Shown piece by piece: positions 8,195 to 15,846 of a DNA stretch of 23,812 nt. How positions within the stretch are numbered: the first letter of the stretch is position 1; each line of letters starts with the position of its first letter. Under the pieces are notes generated by a model, which was given only the letters and a program-made list of their open reading frames with translations, had not been told where the DNA came from and ran no database searches. Made by a program: the position numbers and the translations under genes. This stretch comes from JBAZTO01 sp041661865 (GTDB lineage Bacteria > Planctomycetota > Phycisphaerae > SM23-33). Location: assembly GCA_041661865.1 (NCBI GenBank), contig JBAZTO010000055.1:1-23812 (forward strand), in the 5' to 3' direction.

Positions 8195-8208
8195 GGGTGT
8201 AGTGGAAT

Positions 8209-9819
8209 TCATGGAGTTTTCCGTTTTCCGGGCCTTTTCCGTGTCGGAGCAACTGTCCCTTTCCGAGCCTTTGTTGTCCCCTTTGTCCCTTTACTGCCCC
8301 TTTTCCGGAGGGATAATTTCGCTTTAAGCCCCCTTTGTTTCCCTTTGGGAGACGTTTGTGTCCCCATTGTCCCCATTCTGTCCCCTTTATTCGCGAAGAC
8401 GTAATGGACACCCGGGCCCCGGATCCCCCGTTGCCGGAGGACACCTTTTCTCGTCAAATCGAGCAGATCGCGTGTCGCGGTCTTCTTGGTCGTTCCGGTC
8501 ACCTTGCGATACTCGGGGTTCGCGATGCGCTGGCCGGTCTTCAGAAACGCCAACGCCTTGACCTGCCGCTCATTCAAGTTCAGCGCGGCCAGCACACCCG
8601 CCGTCAACCAGTCCCGCCACAGGGTGACGATAAACACCCCTTCACGCTGGGCGAAGTCAGGCTCCGGCAGGGCCTGCTCCCGGAGCCGGCGGATCATCAT
8701 GAGCGTGCCGGTGCCGAATTTCTCGATGTAGCCGGCGAGGAAAAGCGCCTCGGCGATCCGCGGATTGTGGGCGATGGAGTTGTGCGGGTGCCGGAGACCT
8801 TCCGGGGTCAGGGGCGGGGTGAGCCGGCCGGGATTCCAGATCTCGATGCGGTCGGCAAAGACGGAGACCTGCACGGTCGCGGGCGAGACGTAATCGCGAT
8901 GGGCCACGGCATTGACGACGGCCTCGCTGATCACCTCGCGTGGAATCTCATAGCTGACCGGGGCCCGGTTGCTTTCCGACCGCGTGCCGACGCCCCGGCG
9001 CAGCACGCTCAGGACGAAGTCCACGGCCCGGTCCACCTGGTCAAACAGCGCGCCCTTGAACACCTGATAGGAGGGGGCGGGCCGCTCGACCTCGGTGCCA
9101 TGAAAATGCATGCACCGCACCTCGGCCGCTGGCACGAAGTGCTGGGGCTGGCGGCCGAAGAGGAGCAGCGCCGCCGTGGTGGGCCGACCGCCCTGCAGGA
9201 GACTGAGATGGGCCAGCACCTCGGACACTGCGGCCTGTGGGGCCAGCGGGAACCGGCGGCCCGCCCGGGCCCGCTCTACAAAGGTGGCAATGGCCGCAGG
9301 CTCCAGGTCGGCGAGTTCCGCGCCGGCGACCGGCCGGTCTTCCCACGGCCGGTGTTGAATGATCCCATGATCCTCCAGATAATCGACGAGGCTGGCGGCC
9401 AGCGCCGCAGTCAGGCTGGCGACATCACTGAACGTGCGGCGGGTGATCTGGGCCTCGGCCTTCCGGATAAGTGCCTGCATCTTCGGGTGACGGGCCCGGC
9501 CGGCCGGTGCCTTGATGAAGATCAGCCGCTCCTTGCCCAGTTCCGTGGCCCGGTCGAATTCCCGCTCGGTCGGTGAAACGCCCGTGGCATCCTCAAAGCC
9601 ATAGTCGTCCCCGAAGAGGCCCACATAGACGGCCGCCCGCTCCACCTCGCCGAGATAGACATCGTCGGCTCGACGTCCCCGGGCCGGCGTGTCCTCGAAC
9701 ACGAAGACGGTGAAGAACCGGCTGAGCAACGGATCAGCCTGAATGAAGCTTTTCACCGCCCGGCGCTCCGTTGTGAACTCTTTTTGCACCGAGCTGATGA
9801 AAATGCGGAGCGGGTTCAT
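8209..9819 (-). CDS. DUF4062-GHKL ATPase fusion (copy 1), 536 aa
   Basis: Residues 1-95 are a DUF4062 domain (PLRIFISSVQKEFTTERRAV, then VYVGLFGDDYG), a TIR/SIR2-like alpha-beta module common in defence proteins. A middle region with TTAALLLFGRQPQHF follows, as in Schlafen-AlbA-type ATP-binding proteins. Next is a GHKL (HATPase_c_4) domain: EAVVNAVAHRDY (E299, N303), ADRIEIWNPG (D323), EKFGTGT (369-371). A winged-helix segment comes next (about 415-475). The last 57 residues are a basic, repetitive KGT/KGTKGTTKARKGT tail made by AAAGGGGACA-like DNA repeats. The usual AlbA_2 domain is replaced by DUF4062. The ATG at 9819 is preferred because AAAGG lies six bases upstream; a TTG at 9825 overlapping the previous stop is the alternative. 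It sits between a NucS-like nuclease gene and hsdR. Confidence 0.8.
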   Translation of the reverse strand: MNPLRIFISSVQKEFTTERRAVKSFIQADPLLSRFFTVFVFEDTPARGRRADDVYLGEVERAAVYVGLFGDDYGFEDATGVSPTEREFDRATELGKERLIFIKAPAGRARHPKMQALIRKAEAQITRRTFSDVASLTAALAASLVDYLEDHGIIQHRPWEDRPVAGAELADLEPAAIATFVERARAGRRFPLAPQAAVSEVLAHLSLLQGGRPTTAALLLFGRQPQHFVPAAEVRCMHFHGTEVERPAPSYQVFKGALFDQVDRAVDFVLSVLRRGVGTRSESNRAPVSYEIPREVISEAVVNAVAHRDYVSPATVQVSVFADRIEIWNPGRLTPPLTPEGLRHPHNSIAHNPRIAEALFLAGYIEKFGTGTLMMIRRLREQALPEPDFAQREGVFIVTLWRDWLTAGVLAALNLNERQVKALAFLKTGQRIANPEYRKVTGTTKKTATRDLLDLTRKGVLRQRGIRGPGVHYVFANKGDRMGTMGTQTSPKGKQRGLKAKLSLRKRGSKGTKGTTKARKGTVAPTRKRPGKRKTP

Positions 9820-9821
9820 CC

Positions 9822-10745
9822 TCAACCTTTCACCAGTTTGAAACTGATCTGATACCGGTAGAACTGGATGTTCGGCACCATTTTCAGGGCCCGGCGTATG
9901 CGGGCGTCATCCTCCAGTGCGATCACGACGCCATGCACGGTCTGATCGTCGGCGGCCAGCATCTCCTCGACAAAGCTCATGTAGCGGAGCGTCTGCCCGA
10001 CCACCGCGTCGCTGGCGCGGCCCTTCTTCAGCTCCACCACCAGCAGCCGTTTCTTGTCCTTGCTGACGGCCAGAATGTCGAGCGGGCCGGTGTCGGTCTG
10101 ATACTGCTGCGCCTTCTCTCCCTCCTCCTCGTAGATGTCGAATTCCCGACCGAGCTCGGTCTGGGCCCAGTTCTCCACGAGAAATTCCTCCAGGTGCTCT
10201 TCCAACGCGAAGGCTGATGGGTTCTCCACCGTTTCGTCTGTTGAGATGAGCCGGGGAGCCGTAACACCGCCGACCAGTTTCTCCAGCTCCGCGGCGTGGG
10301 TCGTGATGTTGCTGACGGTGCCGATCGAGCCGGCGGAATGGCGCAGCGATTCGCTCATCGCAGCGCGGTCGATGGTGACGGGCAGCCAGGTCACCGGACG
10401 GCGGTGAAAGAGGATCTTGCCCGGCTCGTAGCGGTAGTCGCCGGTGACTTCGCCCACCCGATAATGGCCGGCCCCGTCGGGGCAAAACACAAGGTCTCCC
10501 TTCTGGATGCCCTTGGACACGGTCCACAACGCCCCGCAGGCCAGACCGGCCCCGATCCTGGTCTTGTCGGGATAGGCTTTGAGGAAGATGGGAATGAACT
10601 TCCGGTTGAACGCCCGCCAGTCGTCGGGCAGGTCGCGGGTGAGGTCCTGCTTGAGGCCGAAGTCGGTGCCGATGAAGCCACCCGCCAGGCACTCCTCGGC
10701 GTGAACACTCTTTTTGCCCAGCATGACGCGGTAGTATTTTCTCAT
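9822..10745 (-). CDS. DUF91/NucS-like PD-(D/E)XK nuclease with reader-like N-domain, 307 aa
   Basis: The C-terminal half is a NucS-like endonuclease domain: ALEEHLEEFLVENW (180-193), then GPLDILAV with D223, VVELKKG with E238 and K240, and Q251...Y255. This is the full D-ExK-QxxxY signature. The N-terminal ~130 residues (GGFIGTDFGLKQDL, GDLVFCPDG, YRVGEVTGDYRYEPG) resemble the small beta-barrel reader domains (EVE/PUA-like) found on modification-dependent nucleases; this assignment is weaker. The start at 10745 overlaps the stop of a 33-codon mini-ORF as ATGA, so translation is probably coupled. In-frame codons upstream of it are not protein-like. The stop abuts the DUF4062 gene. The gene sits inside a type I restriction operon, so it may provide a second, perhaps modification-sensing, DNA cut. 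That role is inferred. Confidence 0.8.
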   Translation of the reverse strand: MRKYYRVMLGKKSVHAEECLAGGFIGTDFGLKQDLTRDLPDDWRAFNRKFIPIFLKAYPDKTRIGAGLACGALWTVSKGIQKGDLVFCPDGAGHYRVGEVTGDYRYEPGKILFHRRPVTWLPVTIDRAAMSESLRHSAGSIGTVSNITTHAAELEKLVGGVTAPRLISTDETVENPSAFALEEHLEEFLVENWAQTELGREFDIYEEEGEKAQQYQTDTGPLDILAVSKDKKRLLVVELKKGRASDAVVGQTLRYMSFVEEMLAADDQTVHGVVIALEDDARIRRALKMVPNIQFYRYQISFKLVKG

Positions 10746-10843
10746 GGGTGGTAAAGCGCTTGTTCCTCGGCAACGGCGTGCAGGGTGCCGAAGTGCTGGC
10801 AGTTCGTGGTCCTGATGTTGATTTCTTTGTGCAGGCTGCTCAT
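10742..10843 (-). pseudogene. 33-codon mini-ORF with an HsdR-like N-terminus
   Basis: This short frame reads MSSLHKEIN..., then NCQHF...LHAVAEEQALYHP and stop. The first nine residues match the start of HsdR proteins, including MSLHKEIS of the hsdR in this locus. The rest shows only faint resemblance (ICxHL / YAEGDA-like). It begins 18 bases after the stop of the PDDEXK_4 nuclease gene, exactly where an hsdR would be expected, and its stop overlaps the start of the NucS-like gene (ATGA). It is either a beheaded hsdR remnant or a leader ORF that couples translation to the nuclease. Codons for the shared residues differ from those of hsdR (CTG/CTC, AAA/AAG, ATC/ATA), so it is not a recent copy of it. 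Confidence 0.6.
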
Positions 10844-10860
10844 GGCAATTGTTTATGGGA

Positions 10861-12186
10861 TTAGTTGAGTGACCCCATTGGCCCCGCATCCGATGGCAAT
10901 GTCGAAGGCGGAAATGCCGCACGGGCGGAGGCATAAGCTTGCATGACAAGTTCCCCATATTCTCTCACCCCCGCGCATAGGCGTTCCGCGCTGACAGTCA
11001 CCACCCCTTCAAGCGCGTCAGCCAAGGCGATGTCTTCGACAAGCGAAAGCAGATCGTGCCAACCTAGCGGCCAGTTGGCTTCCTCATTGGCTCCGGCCTG
11101 ATGATAGTCGTGCACCTTCGCGTAATTGGCCATCCACGCTTCCATGGCCGTAAATAGGGCGCGATGCAGAGAAATCTCATCCTTCTCCGCATGCGCTCCG
11201 ACGAGAAATACCCGCTTTTCTGTCCAATACTGCAGCACGATGCGAAATGGCGCACCGGCCAGGATATGCCCGGCGGCGATCGGTCGCAGGGCAAAGGCTC
11301 CGTTTCCCCCAACATCGAAACAACGCTTGTTGTGGAGAAATGAAAGCTCGTGATCGGCTTTCAGGTTTTTCTCCGCTTCGTCCGCAACAGAGCGGACCCA
11401 ATCGAGCCGTATGGCGTCGATTGCCTGAATCATATGGCTACGGTGACGAATGATCCCCGTGTGCTGTCTGACAAATGATTTCACGTCTTGCATAAGCGAG
11501 GTGTCGAGGGTTTGACCGAGCAAGTGGCGCACCACTGCGCGATATTGCACGAGGGCTTGGTTGACTGGAATAATGGCGTAGGTTTCTCGCAGACATTTCT
11601 CCAACCATGCCAAAATATGGACGGCGTAAGAAATCCTCAGGTATGACTGGCTACCATGGGTGGCGCTCTCCTTGCCATCCAGGGTAAGATAGATGACACG
11701 AGTGGCGTAATTCGGGCGACTGCTTAGATAGTTGCCGTAGCGCGCCAGTTGATCCGGTTGCTCATAAGCGTAGACCTTGTTCTCGATGGCTATTGCGATA
11801 CCCGGACATTCAAGCAAAAGATCGATTTGGCCTGCTTCACCCCGTGAAGCCTCTTTCGTGACCACCCACGCTCGTCCAGCGACAGGCAGGTCAAACGGAA
11901 CCGGGTTGCCTCCATGATCCAAGACACCAACTTCCGCCAACGTCTGGAAGAAGAGCTCGAGAAATAGAGGACCGCAATCGTGCAATCCAACCGGGTCGAG
12001 CAAACTGTGGATGAAGCGCGTATGCAGGCGCACCTCATCATCGGATTTGAGCAGTGTGGTGAAAACATTGAATCTAGCGTTCGTCGCCCTGGCACGTTCC
12101 TTGGATCGAAGCGTCAACTCGTATATCAGCTGCGCCAGCTGCCCGAACTCGGTGAGAGTGCGCGATGGGATTACCGGAGCATTCAT
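10861..12186 (-). CDS. PDDEXK_4-type nuclease superfamily protein, 441 aa
   Basis: A PD-(D/E)XK nuclease family protein. Its N-terminal signature is FNVFTTLLKSDDEVRLHTRF (E51, H55) followed by SLLDPVGLHDCG. The catalytic core is GQIDLLLE (D122), IAIENKVYA (E135, K137) and DQLARYGNYL (Q146, Y150), all intact. The C-terminal half (about 240-441) is an unassigned alpha-beta region. Proteins of this type occur in phages and in defence loci and are presumed DNA nucleases; the target is unknown. The ATG at 12186 lies six bases after the hsdS stop, so it belongs to the hsdM-hsdS transcript. GC content is visibly lower than in the flanking hsdM and metabolic genes, which suggests a different origin. 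Confidence 0.8.
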   Translation of the reverse strand: MNAPVIPSRTLTEFGQLAQLIYELTLRSKERARATNARFNVFTTLLKSDDEVRLHTRFIHSLLDPVGLHDCGPLFLELFFQTLAEVGVLDHGGNPVPFDLPVAGRAWVVTKEASRGEAGQIDLLLECPGIAIAIENKVYAYEQPDQLARYGNYLSSRPNYATRVIYLTLDGKESATHGSQSYLRISYAVHILAWLEKCLRETYAIIPVNQALVQYRAVVRHLLGQTLDTSLMQDVKSFVRQHTGIIRHRSHMIQAIDAIRLDWVRSVADEAEKNLKADHELSFLHNKRCFDVGGNGAFALRPIAAGHILAGAPFRIVLQYWTEKRVFLVGAHAEKDEISLHRALFTAMEAWMANYAKVHDYHQAGANEEANWPLGWHDLLSLVEDIALADALEGVVTVSAERLCAGVREYGELVMQAYASARAAFPPSTLPSDAGPMGSLN

Positions 12187-12192
12187 GGCATA

Positions 12193-13524
12193 TCAGGTGC
12201 CGCGCACGTCGATCTGGCCGGTGACGGCGGCGGAGATCAGCGCGGTCCGGCGTTCCTGCAGCAGGTCGATGGCCCGCTGGGCTTCGGCGGTCAGGGTGTC
12301 GAATCGAGAGGTCTCGGCATCAAGGAACGCAGCAATCGCCGTTTGCTCTTTTGGTGGCGGTGTCGGAATATTTGCGCGCTTCAGGTCGAAGATATTAATG
12401 CCCCGAACTGCTGCGCCGAGACTGCCACAGGCCAAGTCGTCACGTATCGCAGATGCCAAAAGAGCCCACCTCCCCCAAGGAGCACAAATACCGCGAGTGA
12501 TTGCGACTCGAGCCACGTCTTGTGTTATATTCGACCCTTCGAGCTCGGCGGGCACTATCTCGCAATCCCCAATCGTGCCACGAATTGAATAAACGAGATC
12601 TCCTTCCTTCAGGCGCGCCCGGGCATATGGCGCTTCTAGTTCAGCAGTCGTTCGCGCCATAGATTGCAGGTTCATTCGTGAGGGCCTGATATTTCCGCCT
12701 TTCAGAATAGGAATGCCTTCGCCTACATCTGGCCCCGGGAGAACTATGCCATACATGATTGGGCGCTCAGGATCTGTGAGCCATTTTAGAGGTGTGATTT
12801 CCCAATGCGCCGGCACGTCGCCGAGCCATTCGATGCCGGAGGGTTTGAGGGGGGCTTTCGGGTTCAGGCCGCGGGTGACGGCGTGGGAGATGACCGCCTG
12901 GCGTTTCTCTTTCAGCAGTTCCATCAGCCGCAGCTGCTCTGCCACCAACCCGTCAATTTTGGCCGTCTCCTCGTCCAGAAACTCGGCGATGCGGGTTTGC
13001 TCGTCGCGCGGAGGCCGGGTCAGAACCAGTCTTGGAATATCATCCATGCTGATATTTTTCTGCGTGTTAGACGTGCAGAAATTATCAATCTGCGCCTGCA
13101 CAATAGGCGATTTCAGGCACTGCTCGAAAAAAGCAGAATTTGACACTGGAGATTCCAAACGAATGAGTGCGAGGGGCGACCAAATGCTAAACTCAAAATC
13201 TACTTTCACACGGGCGATTTTCCCTGTTGATGCAGCCTTCCCCATTAATAAATCGTTTTTTTTGGGGAGCGCCTTCACTCTAAACTCTGCGTGGTCAGCC
13301 TCCGAAATAAATCGGCAACCATCAAAATTGAGTTCGCCATCCTGAATGCCATCGACCGATAGAAATGGAACTCCGTCCGCAGTGAAAGTGGGTGTTGTAT
13401 GTGGGCCGTCAGTAATGCGCTGCTGCAATACGTTTTTTAGCCGGATAACCTCCCAATGCGCCGGCACCTCGCCAAGCCACTCCACGCCGCTGGGCTTGTA
13501 ACTCGGATAACGCGGGAAGCTCAT
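12193..13524 (-). CDS. hsdS: Type I restriction-modification specificity subunit, 443 aa
   Basis: The DNA-recognition subunit, with two target-recognition domains (about 11-174 and 228-392). Each is introduced by the family hallmark (PSGVEWLGEVPAHWE, PSGIEWLGDVPAHWE). Each is followed by a conserved helical spacer (EQTRIAEFLDEETAKIDGL at 175; EQTAIAAFLDAETSRFDTL at 393) that sets the distance between the two half-sites. Both halves are full length, so it should recognise a bipartite site; the sequence recognised cannot be read from the protein. The start overlaps the hsdM stop (ATGA). The DNA of the first recognition domain is AT-rich (about 42% GC by hand count in 13021-13080), unlike the conserved repeats, as expected when recognition domains are exchanged between systems. 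Confidence 0.96.
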   Translation of the reverse strand: MSFPRYPSYKPSGVEWLGEVPAHWEVIRLKNVLQQRITDGPHTTPTFTADGVPFLSVDGIQDGELNFDGCRFISEADHAEFRVKALPKKNDLLMGKAASTGKIARVKVDFEFSIWSPLALIRLESPVSNSAFFEQCLKSPIVQAQIDNFCTSNTQKNISMDDIPRLVLTRPPRDEQTRIAEFLDEETAKIDGLVAEQLRLMELLKEKRQAVISHAVTRGLNPKAPLKPSGIEWLGDVPAHWEITPLKWLTDPERPIMYGIVLPGPDVGEGIPILKGGNIRPSRMNLQSMARTTAELEAPYARARLKEGDLVYSIRGTIGDCEIVPAELEGSNITQDVARVAITRGICAPWGRWALLASAIRDDLACGSLGAAVRGINIFDLKRANIPTPPPKEQTAIAAFLDAETSRFDTLTAEAQRAIDLLQERRTALISAAVTGQIDVRGT

Positions 13525-15287
13525 TTCGAAAGTCCGCCGATCATGGTGAGGATTTTGTCGGTCACGGTCTTTAGCTCGGCGTCGATCTCGCTCAACGGAC
13601 GCGGGGGTTGGAAGACGTAGAAGTGGCGGCTGAAGGGGATTTCGTAGCCGGTCTTGGTTTTCTCATAGTCGATCCAGGCGTCGGGTGCGTGGGGCAGGAC
13701 TTCGCGCTTGAAGTAGGTCTCGACGGCTTCGGAGAGCGGCACGTTCTCGGTGTCGCGCAGGGCGGCGTCGGGCACGGGCGAGCCCTTGGTCTTGCCCTTG
13801 GCGCTGATGACGACCCGGCCCTTGGCATCGCCGTGCGGCCCGCCCTGAGCCTGTCGAAGGGGGCGCTCGACGGTGATTGTGCGGTAGCCGAAATCCTCGT
13901 TCTTGAAGATGCGGCTGATGGGTGTGCCGGCGCGGGTGACCTGCCGGAAGTCGCCGAAGATTTTCGTGATATCCTCGATGTGCTCCGGGCTGAGCTCCTT
14001 GCGTTTCGAGCCGAGGCTCTTCCGCATCTTCTGCCAGAAGCCGGAGGCGTCGATGAGCTGCACCTTGCCCTTGCGCTTGGCGAGCTTCCGGTTGCTGACG
14101 ATCCACACGTAGGTGCTGATGCCGGTGTTGTAGAACATGTCGGTCGGCAGGCCGATGATGGCCTCGACGAGGTCGTTCTCCAGCACGTGGCGGCGGATCT
14201 CACTCTCGCCCGAGCCGGCGCCGCCGGTGAAGAGCGGGGAGCCGTTGAGCACAATGCCGAAGCGGCTGCCGCCGTCCTTGGCCGGGCGCATCTTGGAGAT
14301 GAGATGGAGCAGGAAGAGCAGCGAGCCGTCGCTCACGCGCGGCAGGCCGGGGCCGAAGCGGCCGTTGAAGCCCTTCTGCACGGCCTCGGTGCGAATTTCC
14401 TTCTCGATCTTCTTCCACTCGACGCCGAAGGGCGGGTTGGAGAGGGCGTAGTCGAAGTGTTTCCCGGGCAGGCCGTCGGCGGAGAGGGTATTGCCGAAGA
14501 TGATGTTGGCGATGTCCTGGCCCTTGATGAGCATGTCGGCCTTGCAGATGGCGTAGGACTCGGGGTTGAGTTCCTGGCCATACATGACGAGGCGGGCGCC
14601 GGGGTTCATGGCGGCGAGGTGTTCGCCGGCGACGCTGAGCATGCCGCCGGTGCCGGCGGTGGGATCGTAGAGGGAGCGCACGACGCCGGGCTGGCGGAGC
14701 GCGTCGTCGTCCTCGATGAAGAGGAGATCCACCATGAGGCGGATGACCTCGCGAGGCGTGAAGTGCTCGCCGGCGGTCTCGTTGGAGAGTTCGGCGAACT
14801 TGCGGATGAGCTCCTCGAAAACGGCGCCCATCTGGGCGTTGCTCACGGCGTCGGGGTGCAGGTCGATGGTGGCGAACTTCTCGGTGACGAGGTAGAGCAG
14901 GCCGGCCTTGGCGAGGCGGTCGACCTGGGTGTGAAACTCGAAGTGCTCGAAGATGTCGCGGACAGCGGGCGAGAAGGCCTGGATGTATTTGCGCAGGTTT
15001 TCGCCGATATGGTCCTGGTCGCCCATGAGCTTCTTCAGGTCGAGCGGCGAGGTGTTGAAGAAGAGCTGGCCGGACTTGCGGAGGAGGAAGGGCTCGGGGT
15101 TGATGCCGGAGCCCTTGCGCTTGGCCAGTTCGGCCAGGACGGCGGGCTTGGTGACCTCGAGCACGCAGTCGAGGCGGCGGAGGACGGTGAACGGAAGGAT
15201 GACCTTGCCGTAGTCGGACTGCTTGTAATCGCCCCGGAGGAGATCAGCGACGGACCAGAGGAAGGAGGAGAGATTGGGGTCGGCCAT
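13521..15287 (-). CDS. hsdM: Type I restriction-modification DNA methyltransferase subunit, 588 aa
   Basis: N6-adenine methyltransferase subunit. A helical N-domain begins SSFLWSVADLLRGDYKQSDY. The Rossmann-like domain has SAM motif I DPTAGTGGM (208-216), introduced by GEHFTPREVIRLMVDLL, and catalytic motif IV SNPPFG (283-288). It forms the M2S1 methylase with HsdS and the restriction enzyme with HsdR. The ATG at 15287 is where family homology begins, and the stop overlaps hsdS by four bases (ATGA). At about residues 476-482 an in-frame PLRQAQGG peptide is encoded by a dispersed palindrome-type repeat (13843-13861) near the C-terminal region; it leaves the frame intact. The length is on the long side for HsdM. 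A roughly 300-base spacer separates it from the DUF4062 cassette upstream, so its own promoter probably lies there. Confidence 0.97.
   Translation of the reverse strand: MADPNLSSFLWSVADLLRGDYKQSDYGKVILPFTVLRRLDCVLEVTKPAVLAELAKRKGSGINPEPFLLRKSGQLFFNTSPLDLKKLMGDQDHIGENLRKYIQAFSPAVRDIFEHFEFHTQVDRLAKAGLLYLVTEKFATIDLHPDAVSNAQMGAVFEELIRKFAELSNETAGEHFTPREVIRLMVDLLFIEDDDALRQPGVVRSLYDPTAGTGGMLSVAGEHLAAMNPGARLVMYGQELNPESYAICKADMLIKGQDIANIIFGNTLSADGLPGKHFDYALSNPPFGVEWKKIEKEIRTEAVQKGFNGRFGPGLPRVSDGSLLFLLHLISKMRPAKDGGSRFGIVLNGSPLFTGGAGSGESEIRRHVLENDLVEAIIGLPTDMFYNTGISTYVWIVSNRKLAKRKGKVQLIDASGFWQKMRKSLGSKRKELSPEHIEDITKIFGDFRQVTRAGTPISRIFKNEDFGYRTITVERPLRQAQGGPHGDAKGRVVISAKGKTKGSPVPDAALRDTENVPLSEAVETYFKREVLPHAPDAWIDYEKTKTGYEIPFSRHFYVFQPPRPLSEIDAELKTVTDKILTMIGGLSK
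13843..13861. repeat. Dispersed repeat embedded in frame in hsdM
   Basis: CCCTGAGCCTGTCGAAGGG is a short motif met many times in unrelated bacterial genomes, usually between genes. Here it lies inside hsdM and is read in frame as PLRQAQGG. Only this copy was noticed in the window. Recognition of the motif rests on memory. Confidence 0.6.
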
Positions 15288-15500
15288 GTGCTTCAGACAA
15301 AACAGCTGAAAGCCCGCAAAGCGGCAAGCTCAGGGCAGGCGCTCAGCGGGCAGTGGCCCGGAGTCAGGCTAGGGAGCTGGGACCGGCCGGCAATCCAAGA
15401 CTGGGGCGCCGCCAGGCGGCGCGGTTATTGGTTGGCGGTGTTCGTCAGGCGGGCGCCCGGCGGGGGCGGGAACCCGCAATCAATCCGGACTGCCAGGAAA
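15288..15500 (-). promoter_or_regulatory. Spacer upstream of hsdM, likely promoter region
   Basis: No gene is seen. The stretch holds a perfect hairpin GCGCCGCC-A-GGCGGCGC at 15406-15422, followed by GGTTATTGGTT-type sequence that recurs in the intergenic DNA near 17800 and 18430. The promoter of hsdM should lie here, but no convincing -35/-10 pair was recognised. Confidence 0.4.
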
Positions 15501-15575
15501 AAATTATCGCCGAATCTCGGCTTCGGCCCGCTTTTGCGGGACTATGGCGGAGTGAACGTCGGCGTGCGTTGGCCC
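15501..15575. repeat. 75-bp direct repeat, copy 1
   Basis: Identical to 17663-17737 except for one base (CTTCGG versus CTTCGT), in the same orientation, 2.16 kb apart. Each copy contains two hairpins, GCCGA-ATC-TCGGC and CCCGC-TTTT-GCGGG. The two copies bracket the DUF4062 copy 2 gene, the small membrane ORF and an hsdR remnant. Recombination between them would remove or duplicate that cassette. Confidence 0.9.
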
Positions 15576-15585
15576 AAGGCGCAGG

Positions 15586-15846
15586 TTAGTCCGCGGCTCC
15601 CCCGGCGGGATCGAGGATTTTTTCCCGGGGGTGCGGATCGAGGCGGTCGATCATGAACCGGGTGAGGTTATAGAGGAAGGCGAAGAGGTAGAGGTAGACG
15701 AGCAGGAAGAGCAGCAGCAGGGTGAGCAGCGTCATCGACAAGCTGAACGGCAGCATGATGGTCATGACCATGGTCAGCGGCAGGCTGATGATGATGGGAA
15801 GGCTGGCGCATGGGCAGATCAGGCCGGTGGCCGGTTGGCCAACCAC
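15586..15846 (-). CDS. Possible small membrane protein, 86 aa
   Basis: Not recognised. The frame opens 28 bases inside the end of the DUF4062 copy 2 gene. It encodes a strongly hydrophobic stretch (about residues 15-60, LLTLLLLFLLVYLYLFAFL) followed by a charged tail (DRLDPHPREKIL). It looks like one or two membrane spans with a cytoplasmic tail. Later ATG codons at 15771 and 15765 are alternative starts. The overlap would allow coupled translation with the ATPase, and small membrane partners do occur next to defence ATPases. The low complexity of the DNA means it could also be fortuitous. It stops 11 bases before the 75-bp repeat. Confidence 0.4.
   Translation of the reverse strand: MVGQPATGLICPCASLPIIISLPLTMVMTIMLPFSLSMTLLTLLLLFLLVYLYLFAFLYNLTRFMIDRLDPHPREKILDPAGGAAD

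Noticed and set aside
8335..9576. Plus-strand open frame (413 codons) opposite DUF4062 copy 1
   Set aside because: Antisense reading of a gene with clear DUF4062 and GHKL motifs.
13608..15656. Long plus-strand open frame (682 codons) opposite hsdM
   Set aside because: Composition is Gly/Ala/Glu/Val filler without motifs; the opposite strand encodes an intact HsdM.
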